Shown piece by piece: positions 45,317 through 52,614 of a DNA stretch of 64,000 nucleotides. A model generated the notes under the pieces. It ran no database searches and was not told the origin of the DNA. It saw only the letters and a list, made by a program, of their open reading frames with translations. Location: NCBI RefSeq assembly GCF_025144465.1, contig NZ_CP083553.1, positions 3,155,001 through 3,219,000 on the forward strand. Direction: 5' to 3'. Source of the stretch: Leisingera sp. S132. Its GTDB lineage: Bacteria > Pseudomonadota > Alphaproteobacteria > Rhodobacterales > Rhodobacteraceae. Every line of letters begins with the position of its first letter. The first letter of the stretch is position 1. Made by a program: the position numbers and the translations under genes.

Positions 45317-46103
45317 GGGTGCGTGCCATCTCGCCGATTTCGCTTTTGCTTGCGGTGGCCGGAATGGCGCTTGCGGTATCGCCGTCCGCCATCGACTGCA
45401 TACGCCCGCGCAAGGCGCCAACCGGCCCGGTGACACTGCGGGTGATCAGGGTGGCGCCCGCCATCAGAACCGCCAGGGTCACAAGCAGACCTGTCCCGGT
45501 TGTGAGGATGTTTTCCTGCACCTTGGCCTCGATATCCGACACATAGGCGCCGGTGCCGATGATCCAGCCCCAGGGTTCATAGACCCGGATATAGCCCATC
45601 TTGGCCTCGATCACGCCAGTGCTTGCGTTGGCAAAGTGGTAAATCAGAGAGCCCTGGCCATCCGCCTCGGCGATCTTGAGCATCTCCTGATAGATCCTGA
45701 CCCCGTTTTCATCCGTCAGGCCGGGCTGGCGCGTGCCGACCCATTCCGGCAGAAAGGCATTTGCGGTGATGACCAGATCGAAATCAAAGGCATGAAAGTC
45801 GCCGGCGGTGCCGAACCTCAAGGTCTCCAGAACCGTGCGGCCCATCTCGCGGGCCGCTGCTTCCTCCAGCTGGCCGTCCGCGACTTGGCGCTGCAGTGCA
45901 TCCAGCTGGCTGAAGGCCATGTCCGTGATTTGATGCAGCTCACGTTCACGGCTGACGTATTCATCGTTGTTTGCGCGAACCAGCAGGAAGACGGTCAGCA
46001 GGGCAAACAGGCAAACCGCCATTGCGGCCAGTGCGTAGATCCGCACCGGCAAACGGTAGAAGAAGACTGGCATAGTGATTGGGGTCCTTTGATTCCGGGC
46101 CAT
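44175..46103 (-). CDS. Methyl-accepting chemotaxis protein with sCache sensor (copy 2 of tandem pair)
   Basis: Chemoreceptor of 642 residues from ATG 46103 (GGAGG 6 nt upstream). An alternative ATG at 46073 gives a protein starting MPVFFYRLPVRIYALAAM, matching copy 1 more closely. The frame extends to 46250 without support. The sCache_2 sensor (ending YEPWGWIIGTGAYVSDIEAKV) is clearly diverged from copy 1, while the cytoplasmic half differs by a single residue (AAAAS versus AAASS near EQVIAA) over some 380 positions. It ends DLWQDF. The pair shows sensor diversification with a homogenised signalling domain. Confidence 0.93.
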   Translation of the reverse strand: MARNQRTPITMPVFFYRLPVRIYALAAMAVCLFALLTVFLLVRANNDEYVSRERELHQITDMAFSQLDALQRQVADGQLEEAAAREMGRTVLETLRFGTAGDFHAFDFDLVITANAFLPEWVGTRQPGLTDENGVRIYQEMLKIAEADGQGSLIYHFANASTGVIEAKMGYIRVYEPWGWIIGTGAYVSDIEAKVQENILTTGTGLLVTLAVLMAGATLITRSVTGPVGALRGRMQSMADGDTASAIPATASKSEIGEMARTLDVFRQALIRQQELEDAEHALNEKRSKVVAALSSKLSALSQGDLTAQITETFPQDYEQLRQDFNTTAQNLSATVEQVIAAAASIRNGASEISQASDDLSHRTESQAATLEQTAAALDELTASVKSAAEGARSVEATMEDAKQEARNSGEVVQSAVSAMTEIEESSNKISQIISVIDDIAFQTNLLALNAGVEAARAGEAGRGFAVVASEVRALAQRSSDAAMEIKTLISDSSGQVARGVDLVGKAGDALQSIVSQVTHISQLVSGIAEGAAEQSTGLNEINTGVTQLDQVTQQNAAMVEEATAAGHLLKTDAGKLAELVAHFKTKGGSAAAAPAAPAKPAAAPAPAPTAHGSDDWDMQPAPRPAAVADSGNAARDLWQDF

Positions 46104-46259
46104 CTCCTTCCTCCAATAGGCAGCCACCCCTAACAAAACCCTAGCGGCGCGGCGCCGGCCCGGTGCGGTCCCGCCAGTGCGTGCGCCTGACCAGGCCGCC
46201 GCGTACAACCGCAGCAGCCTGGACATTGTCAAACAGCACCGGCGCCGCACCTCCAGGCG

Positions 46260-47021
46260 CTAGGCTGCCGGGATGTAATAGGGCGAGTTCATGTCCCGGC
46301 TGGCGGCCTCGGTGACCGCAGCATCAAACACCCGCGTATAGAAGGCGCAGCCCAGTTCTGCCGCGGTTTCCGGGAACATGTTCACTGCAAAATCCAGCGC
46401 GTGGTCCAGCGTCTCAAAGGCATCCAACCCGCCCAGCGTCCGGGTCTGCAGCCCGCTCAGCCAGACCTTGTTCTGCAGCCCTGGAAGCATCTTCAGCGCC
46501 TTATTGCGGGCCTGCCAGGGCGCGTCCTCAAAGGGCACCGACAATTGCAGTTCAGTATAAACAAAGGCGCCGGGTGCTGTGCCTGCTCCGCCGTAGTGCA
46601 CCGCGCCCATGTCCCGGCTGGCGGCCTCGGTGGCTTCGGCATCAAACACCCGCGTGTTATGCGCCACGCCAAAGGCCCGCGGCTCCGACGGGAAATAGCC
46701 GGTCACGAATTTCCGCGCGTTTTCAATGCTGTCAAAGCTATAGAAACCGCCCAGCGAATTGTTGCCGTGGCCTGACAGCCAGGTCTTGTTCAAGAACCCG
46801 GGCTGCTGCCGGATCGCCTCGTTGATCTCCTGCCAGGGCGCCTGCCCGAACGGAACGGAAATGGCAACTTCGGTGTAAACAAAGGCTTTGGGGGTCATGG
46901 CGGTTTCCTGTGCTTTGGGAAGGGAGGGCAGCAGCAGCGCGCCCGCAGACGCGGCCAGCAGCTGGCGGCGGGACAGCCGCGATCGTTCGCGGAAATCCGC
47001 GGTCCTTGGCTTGTTTGTCAT
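46260..47021 (-). CDS. Tat-exported protein with two tandem YdhR-like domains
   Basis: The 253-residue protein starts with a twin-arginine signal (RLSRRQLLAASAGALLLPSLP). Two homologous domains of about 100 residues follow, each opening AFVYTE and SVPF and closing TRVFDA-(E/A)-TEAASRDM. They resemble the YdhR-like mono-oxygenase fold of the dimeric alpha/beta barrel superfamily, so the fusion may act as its own dimer. No catalytic residues are known for the fold and the substrate is unclear. ATG 47021 has AGGAG 5 nt upstream. It is divergent from an HxlR regulator gene, with paired operators between them, which suggests regulation by a reactive or electrophilic compound. Confidence 0.8.
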   Translation of the reverse strand: MTNKPRTADFRERSRLSRRQLLAASAGALLLPSLPKAQETAMTPKAFVYTEVAISVPFGQAPWQEINEAIRQQPGFLNKTWLSGHGNNSLGGFYSFDSIENARKFVTGYFPSEPRAFGVAHNTRVFDAEATEAASRDMGAVHYGGAGTAPGAFVYTELQLSVPFEDAPWQARNKALKMLPGLQNKVWLSGLQTRTLGGLDAFETLDHALDFAVNMFPETAAELGCAFYTRVFDAAVTEAASRDMNSPYYIPAA

Positions 47022-47036
47022 GGTCACTCCTAATTG

Positions 47037-47051
47037 CTTGCGCTTTGCAAG
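47037..47051. promoter_or_regulatory. HxlR-type operator 1
   Basis: CTTGC-GCTTT-GCAAG is a perfect inverted repeat with a 5-nt spacer, 16 bp upstream of the YdhR-like gene start. It shares the half-site CTTGC with operator 2, whose centre is 38 bp away. Confidence 0.6.
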
Positions 47052-47073
47052 TGATTCAATAGCTCGCACGAAC

Positions 47074-47090
47074 ACTTGCATATCGCAAGT
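47074..47090. promoter_or_regulatory. HxlR-type operator 2
   Basis: ACTTGC-ATATC-GCAAGT is a perfect inverted repeat with the same 5-nt spacer as operator 1, 20 bp upstream of the hxlR start codon. Two matched sites in a 90-bp divergent promoter are strong evidence for autoregulation and control of the neighbour. Confidence 0.65.
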
Positions 47091-47110
47091 AAAAATTGTA
47101 CGCAGGACCC

Positions 47111-47524
47111 ATGACCCAATCGCGCAGCAAATATGACTCCGGCTGTCCCGTCGCCTATGCGCTGGACATTTTCGGTGACCGGTGGAGCCTCCTGGTGATC
47201 CGCGACATGGCGGTGAAAGGCGCCCGGACCTATGGCGAATTGCTGGCGGGCTGGGAGGGGATCTCAACCAACATCCTGGCGCAGCGGCTGAAGCAGCTGG
47301 AGCAGGCAGGCATTGTCACCAAGAAGAAAGACCCGGACAGCGGCCGCAGCTTTGTTTATGAGCTGACACAAAAGGGCCGCGATCTGGCGCCGGTGCTGAT
47401 CGAAATCGCCCTGTGGAGCGGCCGACACAACCCTGACCCGGATGCGATGACAGGATTCCTCGACAAAATCTCGGCTGACCGGACCGGAACCGAGGCCAGA
47501 ATGCGCGCAGGCGAGCGCCCCTAA
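47111..47524 (+). CDS. HxlR-family winged-helix transcriptional regulator
   Basis: A 137-residue regulator with the family hallmarks SGCPVAYALDIFGDRWSLLV and IRDM, including a conserved N-terminal cysteine that often acts as a redox or electrophile sensor. A winged helix follows (GISTNILAQRLKQLEQAGIV; GRSFVYELTQKGRDL). ATG 47111 was chosen; a TTG at 47096 would add five residues. It is divergent from the Tat-exported YdhR-like gene, which it probably represses through the two CTTGC-N5-GCAAG sites. Confidence 0.9.
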   Translation: MTQSRSKYDSGCPVAYALDIFGDRWSLLVIRDMAVKGARTYGELLAGWEGISTNILAQRLKQLEQAGIVTKKKDPDSGRSFVYELTQKGRDLAPVLIEIALWSGRHNPDPDAMTGFLDKISADRTGTEARMRAGERP

Positions 47525-47592
47525 GCTCCTGATTTACAGCGCCCTTTGATCCGCCTCCCCTTGCCTCGGCGGGTCTTTTTACATATTTGTGG

Positions 47593-47615
47593 ATTTTGTA
47601 TCCATTATCCTGTAT
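47593..47615 (+). promoter_or_regulatory. Hydroxyproline-cluster operator/promoter element, copy 1
   Basis: This 23-nt stretch, containing TTTTGTATCCATTATCCTG, is identical to 59910-59932. It lies 38 bp upstream of the ABC solute-binding-protein gene. The core TTGTATCCA resembles half of the TTGTATACAA-like sites often bound by GntR-FCD regulators. The nearby GntR gene is the likely binder. Overlap with a promoter is possible, since TATCCT/TGTATC resemble -10 elements. Confidence 0.65.
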
Positions 47616-47652
47616 CTGATTCTCCACAACAACACACCGACAGGAGGATCTC

Positions 47653-48453
47653 ATGTTCAAATCGCTGGCCGCGGCTGCGGCGCTTGCCCTTGTGCCCTTG
47701 GCACCTGCCCTTGCCGATACGCTGGATGATGTGGTGGACCGCGGCACCCTGCGCTGCGGCGTGGTGCTGGATTTCCCACCGATCGGCTACCGCGATGCCA
47801 ACAACGAACCGGCAGGCTTTGACGTTGATTACTGCAACGATCTGGCAGCGGCGCTGGAGGTTGATGCCGAAATTCTGCCGGTCACCTGGGCCGAACGCCT
47901 GCCCGCCATCGTGACGGGCCGCGCAGACGTGGTGTTCGGCGCCACCTCCGACAGCCTGGCGCGGGCGCGCACCGTCGGCTTCACCATTCCCTATGCGATC
48001 TATTTCGCCCAGGGCGTCGTGAACACCGAAAGCGGCATCAAGAGCTTTGAGGACATCAAGGGCAAGCGGGTGGCCGGCGCCATCGGCACCGTGCCGGAGC
48101 AGGAATGGCTGAAGATCGCCGCCGAATGGGGCGAAGAGGGCAACTACCAGGGCTACCAGTCCGAGAACGAGGTGTTCCTGGCGGTGGCGCAGGGCAAGGC
48201 AGACATTGGCCTGACCACCAATACCGCAGTACTGCCGGTGACCCAGCAGTATGAGACCCTGGCAGCCGGCCCGCGGATGCCCTGGACCACCGACTACACT
48301 TCGGTCGTTGGCAAGCGCGAAGATGTCACCTGGATCAACTTCCTGAACCTGTTTGTGACCCATCAGGTGCGCTCGGGCCGCTATGCGGAACTGTGGAGCA
48401 AATACGTCGGCGGCGACGCGCCTGAGCTGCGCATCCCCGGCGTGCTGTACTGA
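47653..48453 (+). CDS. Amino-acid ABC transporter, periplasmic solute-binding protein
   Basis: The 266-residue protein has a signal peptide (SLAAAAALALVPLAPALA) and the SBP_bac_3 fold (GTLRCGVVLDFPPIGYRDANN; GFDVDYCNDLAAAL; VVFGATSDSLARARTVGFT). This family binds polar amino acids. As the first gene of the cluster, with two permeases and an ATPase following and hydroxyproline enzymes beyond, it probably binds hydroxyproline or a related imino acid. A GGAGG ribosome site (CAGGAGGATCTC) precedes the ATG. A strong hairpin lies just after its stop. Confidence 0.92.
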   Translation: MFKSLAAAAALALVPLAPALADTLDDVVDRGTLRCGVVLDFPPIGYRDANNEPAGFDVDYCNDLAAALEVDAEILPVTWAERLPAIVTGRADVVFGATSDSLARARTVGFTIPYAIYFAQGVVNTESGIKSFEDIKGKRVAGAIGTVPEQEWLKIAAEWGEEGNYQGYQSENEVFLAVAQGKADIGLTTNTAVLPVTQQYETLAAGPRMPWTTDYTSVVGKREDVTWINFLNLFVTHQVRSGRYAELWSKYVGGDAPELRIPGVLY

Positions 48454-48470
48454 CCCAACGAAGAAACCCG

Positions 48471-48507
48471 CCCCTGCCAGCCGCACTCTCCTGGCGGCTG
48501 GCAGGGG
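48471..48507 (+). repeat. Perfect 13-bp hairpin between binding-protein and permease genes
   Basis: CCCCTGCCAGCCG and CGGCTGGCAGGGG pair perfectly around an 11-nt loop, 17 bp after the solute-binding-protein stop. It is not followed by a T-tract. Such structures protect the 3' end of the binding-protein mRNA and lower permease expression in other ABC operons. That role is inferred here. Confidence 0.75.
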
Positions 48508-48526
48508 CCAGGGAGCATAACCCCGC

Positions 48527-49189
48527 ATGTTCGACTATAATTTTCACTGGCGGCCGGTGATGAAAAGCCTGCCGGATCTGCTGGAGGCGGCCTCCCTGAC
48601 GCTGCAGGTGGCAGTGCTGGCGATGGTGCTAGGCATCGTGATCGGCCTCTGCCTGGCGCTGGCGCGGCTGCACCTCAAGGGTCCGGTCTACTGGTTCGCC
48701 ACCGCCTGGGTGGAGCTGGCCCGCAACACGCCGGCGCTGTTCCAGCTGTTCTTCTTCGGCTTCGGCCTCGGCGCCTTCGGGCTGCACCTCTCACCTTATC
48801 TGATCGTGCTGGCGGGGCTGACCTTCAACTGCGCGGGCTATCTGGCGGAGAACTTCCGCGGCGGCTTCAAGGCGGTGCCGGAGACCCAGATCCGCGCCTC
48901 CCGCAGCCTTGGGATGACGCCGTGGCAGGCCTACAGCCGCGTGGTGATCCCGCAGGTGTTCCGCATCGTCTATCACCCGATCACCAACCAGATGGTCTGG
49001 GCGGTGCTGATGTCCTCGCTGGGAATGCTGGTGGGTTTCCGCGAGCTGTCTGGCGAAACGCAGTTCTTTGCCTCCCGCACCTTCCGCATCTTTGAATATT
49101 TCGCGGTCACGGCGGTGATCTACTACGCCATCGTCAAGGTGATCCTGCTCAGCTCGCGGCTGATGGCCGCCCGGCTGTTCCGGTACTGA
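48527..49189 (+). CDS. Amino-acid ABC transporter permease
   Basis: A 220-residue inner-membrane protein of the HisM/GlnP type, with about five helices and the EAA loop ETQIRASRSLGMTPWQAYSRVVIPQ that contacts the ATPase. It pairs with the permease at 49201 as a heterodimer for imino/amino acid import. The spacing to the next gene is 11 bp, so the two are translated from one message. Confidence 0.92.
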   Translation: MFDYNFHWRPVMKSLPDLLEAASLTLQVAVLAMVLGIVIGLCLALARLHLKGPVYWFATAWVELARNTPALFQLFFFGFGLGAFGLHLSPYLIVLAGLTFNCAGYLAENFRGGFKAVPETQIRASRSLGMTPWQAYSRVVIPQVFRIVYHPITNQMVWAVLMSSLGMLVGFRELSGETQFFASRTFRIFEYFAVTAVIYYAIVKVILLSSRLMAARLFRY

Positions 49190-49200
49190 GGGGGATACGC

Positions 49201-49863
49201 ATGGAACCGACACTCAAGTTTTTCAGCGGCTTTGCCCCCAATGACCTCTGGTTCATGGGCGAGGCGGCGCTGCGCACGCTGTGGATTTCCGTCCTGTCGA
49301 TCTCGCTTGGAACGGTGCTGGGCACCCTGTTCGGCTGGATGCTGTACGAGGGCCGCCGTACTGCGACCCTGACGCTGGCGCCGGTGCTGGACGTGTTCCG
49401 CTCCGTGCCGCTGATCATCCAGCTGGTGCTGTTTTACAATTTCGCCCCAATCGTCGGGCTGAACCTTGATCCCTTTGCCTCCGGCACTGTGATTCTGACC
49501 GTCTATACCGCGGCGCTGGTGGCCAATGTGGCCCGCGGCGGGATTGAGGCGGTGGGCGCCCCGATGCGCCGCGCCGCGCGCAGCCTTGGCATGAGCTATT
49601 GGCAGGACCTGCGCCATGTGGTGCTGCCGATTGGCGGGCGGGCGGTGTTCCCCTCCTGGGTCGGCGTTGCGCTGGGGGTGATGAAGGACAGCGCGCTGGT
49701 CTCGGTGCTTGGCTATGTCGAGCTCTTGAAGGCCAGCCAGATCCTGATCACCCGCACCCAGGAGCCGTTCCTGATCCTGACCTTGGCCGGCGCCTTCTAT
49801 TTCGCGCTGTCCTATCCGGTCTCCCGCTACGCCACACATCTTGAAAACAGGTGGGCCCAATGA
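49201..49863 (+). CDS. Amino-acid ABC transporter permease
   Basis: Second 220-residue HisM-type permease with about five helices. Its EAA loop is GGIEAVGAPMRRAARSLGMS and continues YWQDLRHVVLPI. Its stop overlaps the ATPase start by 13 bp, indicating tight coupling. With the preceding permease it forms the membrane channel of the importer. Confidence 0.92.
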   Translation: MEPTLKFFSGFAPNDLWFMGEAALRTLWISVLSISLGTVLGTLFGWMLYEGRRTATLTLAPVLDVFRSVPLIIQLVLFYNFAPIVGLNLDPFASGTVILTVYTAALVANVARGGIEAVGAPMRRAARSLGMSYWQDLRHVVLPIGGRAVFPSWVGVALGVMKDSALVSVLGYVELLKASQILITRTQEPFLILTLAGAFYFALSYPVSRYATHLENRWAQ

Positions 49864-50582
49864 TTTCCATCCGCGACCTTCACAAGTTTTTCGGCGCTCT
49901 GCACGTTCTGAAAGGCATCGACCTGGATGTGCAGAAGGGCGAGGTGCTCTCTGTCATCGGCGCCTCCGGCTCCGGCAAATCAACGCTGCTTTATTGCATC
50001 AACGGTCTGGAAGCGATCCAGGACGGGGCAGTCACCGTCGATGGCACCGATGTGCACGCCAAGGGCACCGACATCAACAAGCTGCGCCAGAAGCTGGGCA
50101 TGGTGTTCCAGCAGTGGAATTCCTTTCCGCATCTGACCGCGCTGGAAAACGTGGCCCTGGCACCCCGCATCGTCAAAGGCGAATCCAAGGCCGAGGCCCG
50201 CGACATTGCCGCCAGACAGTTGCAGCATGTGGGGCTGGGCGAGAAGCTGAACGTCTACCCCGGCGCCCTCTCCGGCGGCCAGCAGCAACGGCTCGCCATT
50301 GCCCGCGCGCTGGCGATGGAGCCGGAATACATGCTGTTTGACGAGGCGACCTCTGCCCTTGACCCCGAACTGGTGGGTGAGGTGCTGGATACCATGCGCC
50401 TGCTTGCAGATGAGGGCATGACGATGATCTGCGTCACCCACGAGATGGGCTTTGCCCGTGATGTCTCCGACCGGGTGGCCTTCTTCCATCAGGGCGTGAT
50501 GGAGGAGATCGGACCGCCCGCCCAGATCTTCGGCGATGCCCAGTCCGAACACACCCGCAAATTCCTCGCCAACGTGCGCTGA
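49851..50582 (+). CDS. Amino-acid ABC transporter ATP-binding protein
   Basis: A 243-residue ATPase with Walker A GASGSGKST, Q-loop VFQQWNSFP, signature LSGGQQQRLAIARAL, Walker B MLFDEATSALDP and the switch histidine in CVTHEMGFARDV. It is the GlnQ/HisP type and completes the four-gene importer. The start lies inside the end of the second permease gene. Confidence 0.94.
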   Translation: MGPMISIRDLHKFFGALHVLKGIDLDVQKGEVLSVIGASGSGKSTLLYCINGLEAIQDGAVTVDGTDVHAKGTDINKLRQKLGMVFQQWNSFPHLTALENVALAPRIVKGESKAEARDIAARQLQHVGLGEKLNVYPGALSGGQQQRLAIARALAMEPEYMLFDEATSALDPELVGEVLDTMRLLADEGMTMICVTHEMGFARDVSDRVAFFHQGVMEEIGPPAQIFGDAQSEHTRKFLANVR

Positions 50583-50647
50583 CCCCTTCCCCCGCAGGCT
50601 GCCGTGCCTCCCAGCAGCACCCTGCCCCTAACTGGAGAAACTGGATA

Positions 50648-51607
50648 ATGTCTACAAACGTCTTCACCGGCACCATGCCGGCCCTGATGACCCCCTGCAA
50701 CCCGGACCGCACGCCGAACTTCGACGCGCTGGTCAAAAAGGGCGAGGAGATGATCGCGGCGGGCATGTCGGCGGTGGTCTACTGCGGCTCGATGGGCGAC
50801 TGGCCGCTGCTGACCGACGAACAGCGGATGGAGGGCGTCGCCCGGTTGGCCGCCGCCGGGCTGCCGGTTGTCGTCGGCACCGGTGCGATCAACACCAAAT
50901 CCGCCGTCGATCACGCCCGCCACGCGCAGGAGGTCGGCGCGGCCGGCCTGATGGTGATCCCGCGCGTGCTGTCCCGCGGCACCTCTGTTGCGGCGCAAAA
51001 GAACCACTTCAAGGCCATTCTGGACGCCGCACCGGACGTCCCGGCAATCATCTACAACAGCCCCTATTACGGTTTTGCCACCCGCGCCGACCTGTTCTTT
51101 GCCCTGCGGGCCGAGCACAAGAACCTGATCGGCTTCAAGGAGTTCGGCGGCAAGGACGACCTGCGCTATGCGGCTGAACACATCACTTGCCAGGACGACC
51201 AGGTGACGCTGATGGTGGGTGTCGACACTGAGGTCTACCACGGGTTTGTCAACTGCGGCGCCACCGGCTCCATCACCGGCATCGGCTGCGCCCTGCCGCG
51301 GGAAGCGCTGCTGCTGGCGCGCCTGTCGAAACTGGCCGCCGAGGGCAGCGCCGAGGCCCGCGTCCGCGCGCAGGAGCTGACCGACGCCATCCACGTGCTG
51401 TCCACCTTCGACGAAGGCCCGGACCTGATCCTCTACTACAAGCATCTGCTGGTTCTGAACGGCGAGGACGACTACCGCCTGCACTTCAACGAGACTGACG
51501 AACTGTCGGACGCCCAGCGCAACTATTGCGAACAGCAGTACAAGCTGTTCCGCACCTGGTTCGCAGACTGGTCGGCGCAGGGCGGGATCATCGCCGAATG
51601 CATGTAG
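50648..51607 (+). CDS. DHDPS-family lyase, probable delta-1-pyrroline-4-hydroxy-2-carboxylate deaminase
   Basis: The 319-residue (beta/alpha)8 protein of the dihydrodipicolinate synthase/N-acetylneuraminate lyase family has the Schiff-base K164 in IGFKEFGGKDDLRYA and a tyrosine in IIYNSPYYG. By genome context it is the deaminase (HypD/LhpC type) that converts delta-1-pyrroline-4-hydroxy-2-carboxylate to 2-oxoglutarate semialdehyde with release of ammonia. It is 65 bp downstream of the ABC ATPase, and its last codons overlap the start of the epimerase gene by 10 bp. True DapA function is unlikely given the neighbours. Confidence 0.88.
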   Translation: MSTNVFTGTMPALMTPCNPDRTPNFDALVKKGEEMIAAGMSAVVYCGSMGDWPLLTDEQRMEGVARLAAAGLPVVVGTGAINTKSAVDHARHAQEVGAAGLMVIPRVLSRGTSVAAQKNHFKAILDAAPDVPAIIYNSPYYGFATRADLFFALRAEHKNLIGFKEFGGKDDLRYAAEHITCQDDQVTLMVGVDTEVYHGFVNCGATGSITGIGCALPREALLLARLSKLAAEGSAEARVRAQELTDAIHVLSTFDEGPDLILYYKHLLVLNGEDDYRLHFNETDELSDAQRNYCEQQYKLFRTWFADWSAQGGIIAECM

Positions 51608-52548
51608 TCGACAGCCATACCGGAGGAGAACCCACCCGGGTAATCCTGGAGGGCGGTCCCGATCTGGGCACCGGCCCGCTGGCAGAACGCGCGCGGCGGC
51701 TGGCGGAGGAGCATATGGGCTTCTGCCACGCCGTGATGCGCGAGCCGCGCGGCCAGCCCGCCATGGTCGGCGCGCTTCTGGTGCATCCGACCGATCCCAG
51801 CTGCGCCGCCGGAGTCATTTACTTTGACGCCGATGCGGTGCTGGGCATGTGCGGCCATGGCACCATCGGGCTGGCAGTGACCCTGGCTCATCTGGGCCTG
51901 ATCACCCCCGGCAGCCACCGCATCGAAACCCCCGTGGGCGTGGTGACGGTGCTGCTGGAGGATGCCAACACTGTCACCGTCACCAACATCGAAAGCCGCC
52001 GCGTCACCGCCGCGGCCAAGGTCATCCTGCCCGACGGCAGCACAGTGACCGGCGATGTCGCCTATGGCGGCAACTGGTTCTTCATCATTGAGCCCAGCCC
52101 GCTGCCCCTTCGCCGGGAAAACATCCGCGCCCTGACCGATCACGCCATCGCCATCCGCACTGCCGCCAATGCCCAGGGCGTGGGCGGCGAAAACGGCGAG
52201 ACAATCGACCATGTGATCTTCCAAGGCCCCTCCCCCCGCGACGGCATCCACAGCCGCAACTTCGTGCTGTGCCCGGACGACACATATGACCGCTCCCCCT
52301 GCGGCACCGGCAGTTCCGCCCGGCTGGCCTGCCTGGCGGCAGCGGGACGGCTGCAGCCGGGAGAGGAGATCATCCAGGAAAGCATCATCGGCTCCCCCTA
52401 CCGCCTGTCCTATCAGCCGGGCACGGATGGCGGGGTGATCCCCACCCTCAGCGGCCAGGCCTTTGTGATGGGCGAGGGCAAGCTGTTCTTCAGCCCCGAT
52501 GATCCCTTCCGCGGCGGCATCTCCAGCAGCGGGGAAGCCGCCGCCTGA
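51598..52548 (+). CDS. 4-hydroxyproline 2-epimerase (proline racemase family, Cys/Cys)
   Basis: A 316-residue proline-racemase-superfamily enzyme with both catalytic cysteines: C85 in GMCGHGTIG and C235 in RSPCGTGSSA. The Cys/Cys pair is typical of racemases and epimerases. With the deaminase, D-amino-acid dehydrogenase and semialdehyde dehydrogenase genes around it, it would convert trans-4-hydroxy-L-proline to cis-4-hydroxy-D-proline. ATG 51598 gives the family N-terminus MHVVDSHTGGEPTR; the longer in-frame start at 51526 lies inside the upstream gene. It is probably translationally coupled to the deaminase. Confidence 0.92.
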   Translation: MHVVDSHTGGEPTRVILEGGPDLGTGPLAERARRLAEEHMGFCHAVMREPRGQPAMVGALLVHPTDPSCAAGVIYFDADAVLGMCGHGTIGLAVTLAHLGLITPGSHRIETPVGVVTVLLEDANTVTVTNIESRRVTAAAKVILPDGSTVTGDVAYGGNWFFIIEPSPLPLRRENIRALTDHAIAIRTAANAQGVGGENGETIDHVIFQGPSPRDGIHSRNFVLCPDDTYDRSPCGTGSSARLACLAAAGRLQPGEEIIQESIIGSPYRLSYQPGTDGGVIPTLSGQAFVMGEGKLFFSPDDPFRGGISSSGEAAA

Positions 52549-52562
52549 ACGTTTTCAACCAA

Positions 52563-52586
52563 GGCCCGGGAGAAACAAGCCGGGCC
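52563..52586 (+). repeat. 7-bp hairpin between epimerase and dctP genes
   Basis: GGCCCGG and CCGGGCC pair perfectly around a 10-nt loop in the 66-bp gap before dctP. No T-tract follows, so it is more likely an RNA processing or stabilising structure than a terminator. Confidence 0.45.
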
Positions 52587-52614
52587 GCATTCCAGCAGAA
52601 GAGAGGTCCCTAAC

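Noticed and set aside
44064-46133. Plus-strand open frame of 689 codons (and the similar one at 41969-43396)
   Set aside because: Both are antisense to the chemoreceptor genes and resemble each other only because those genes share the duplicated segment.
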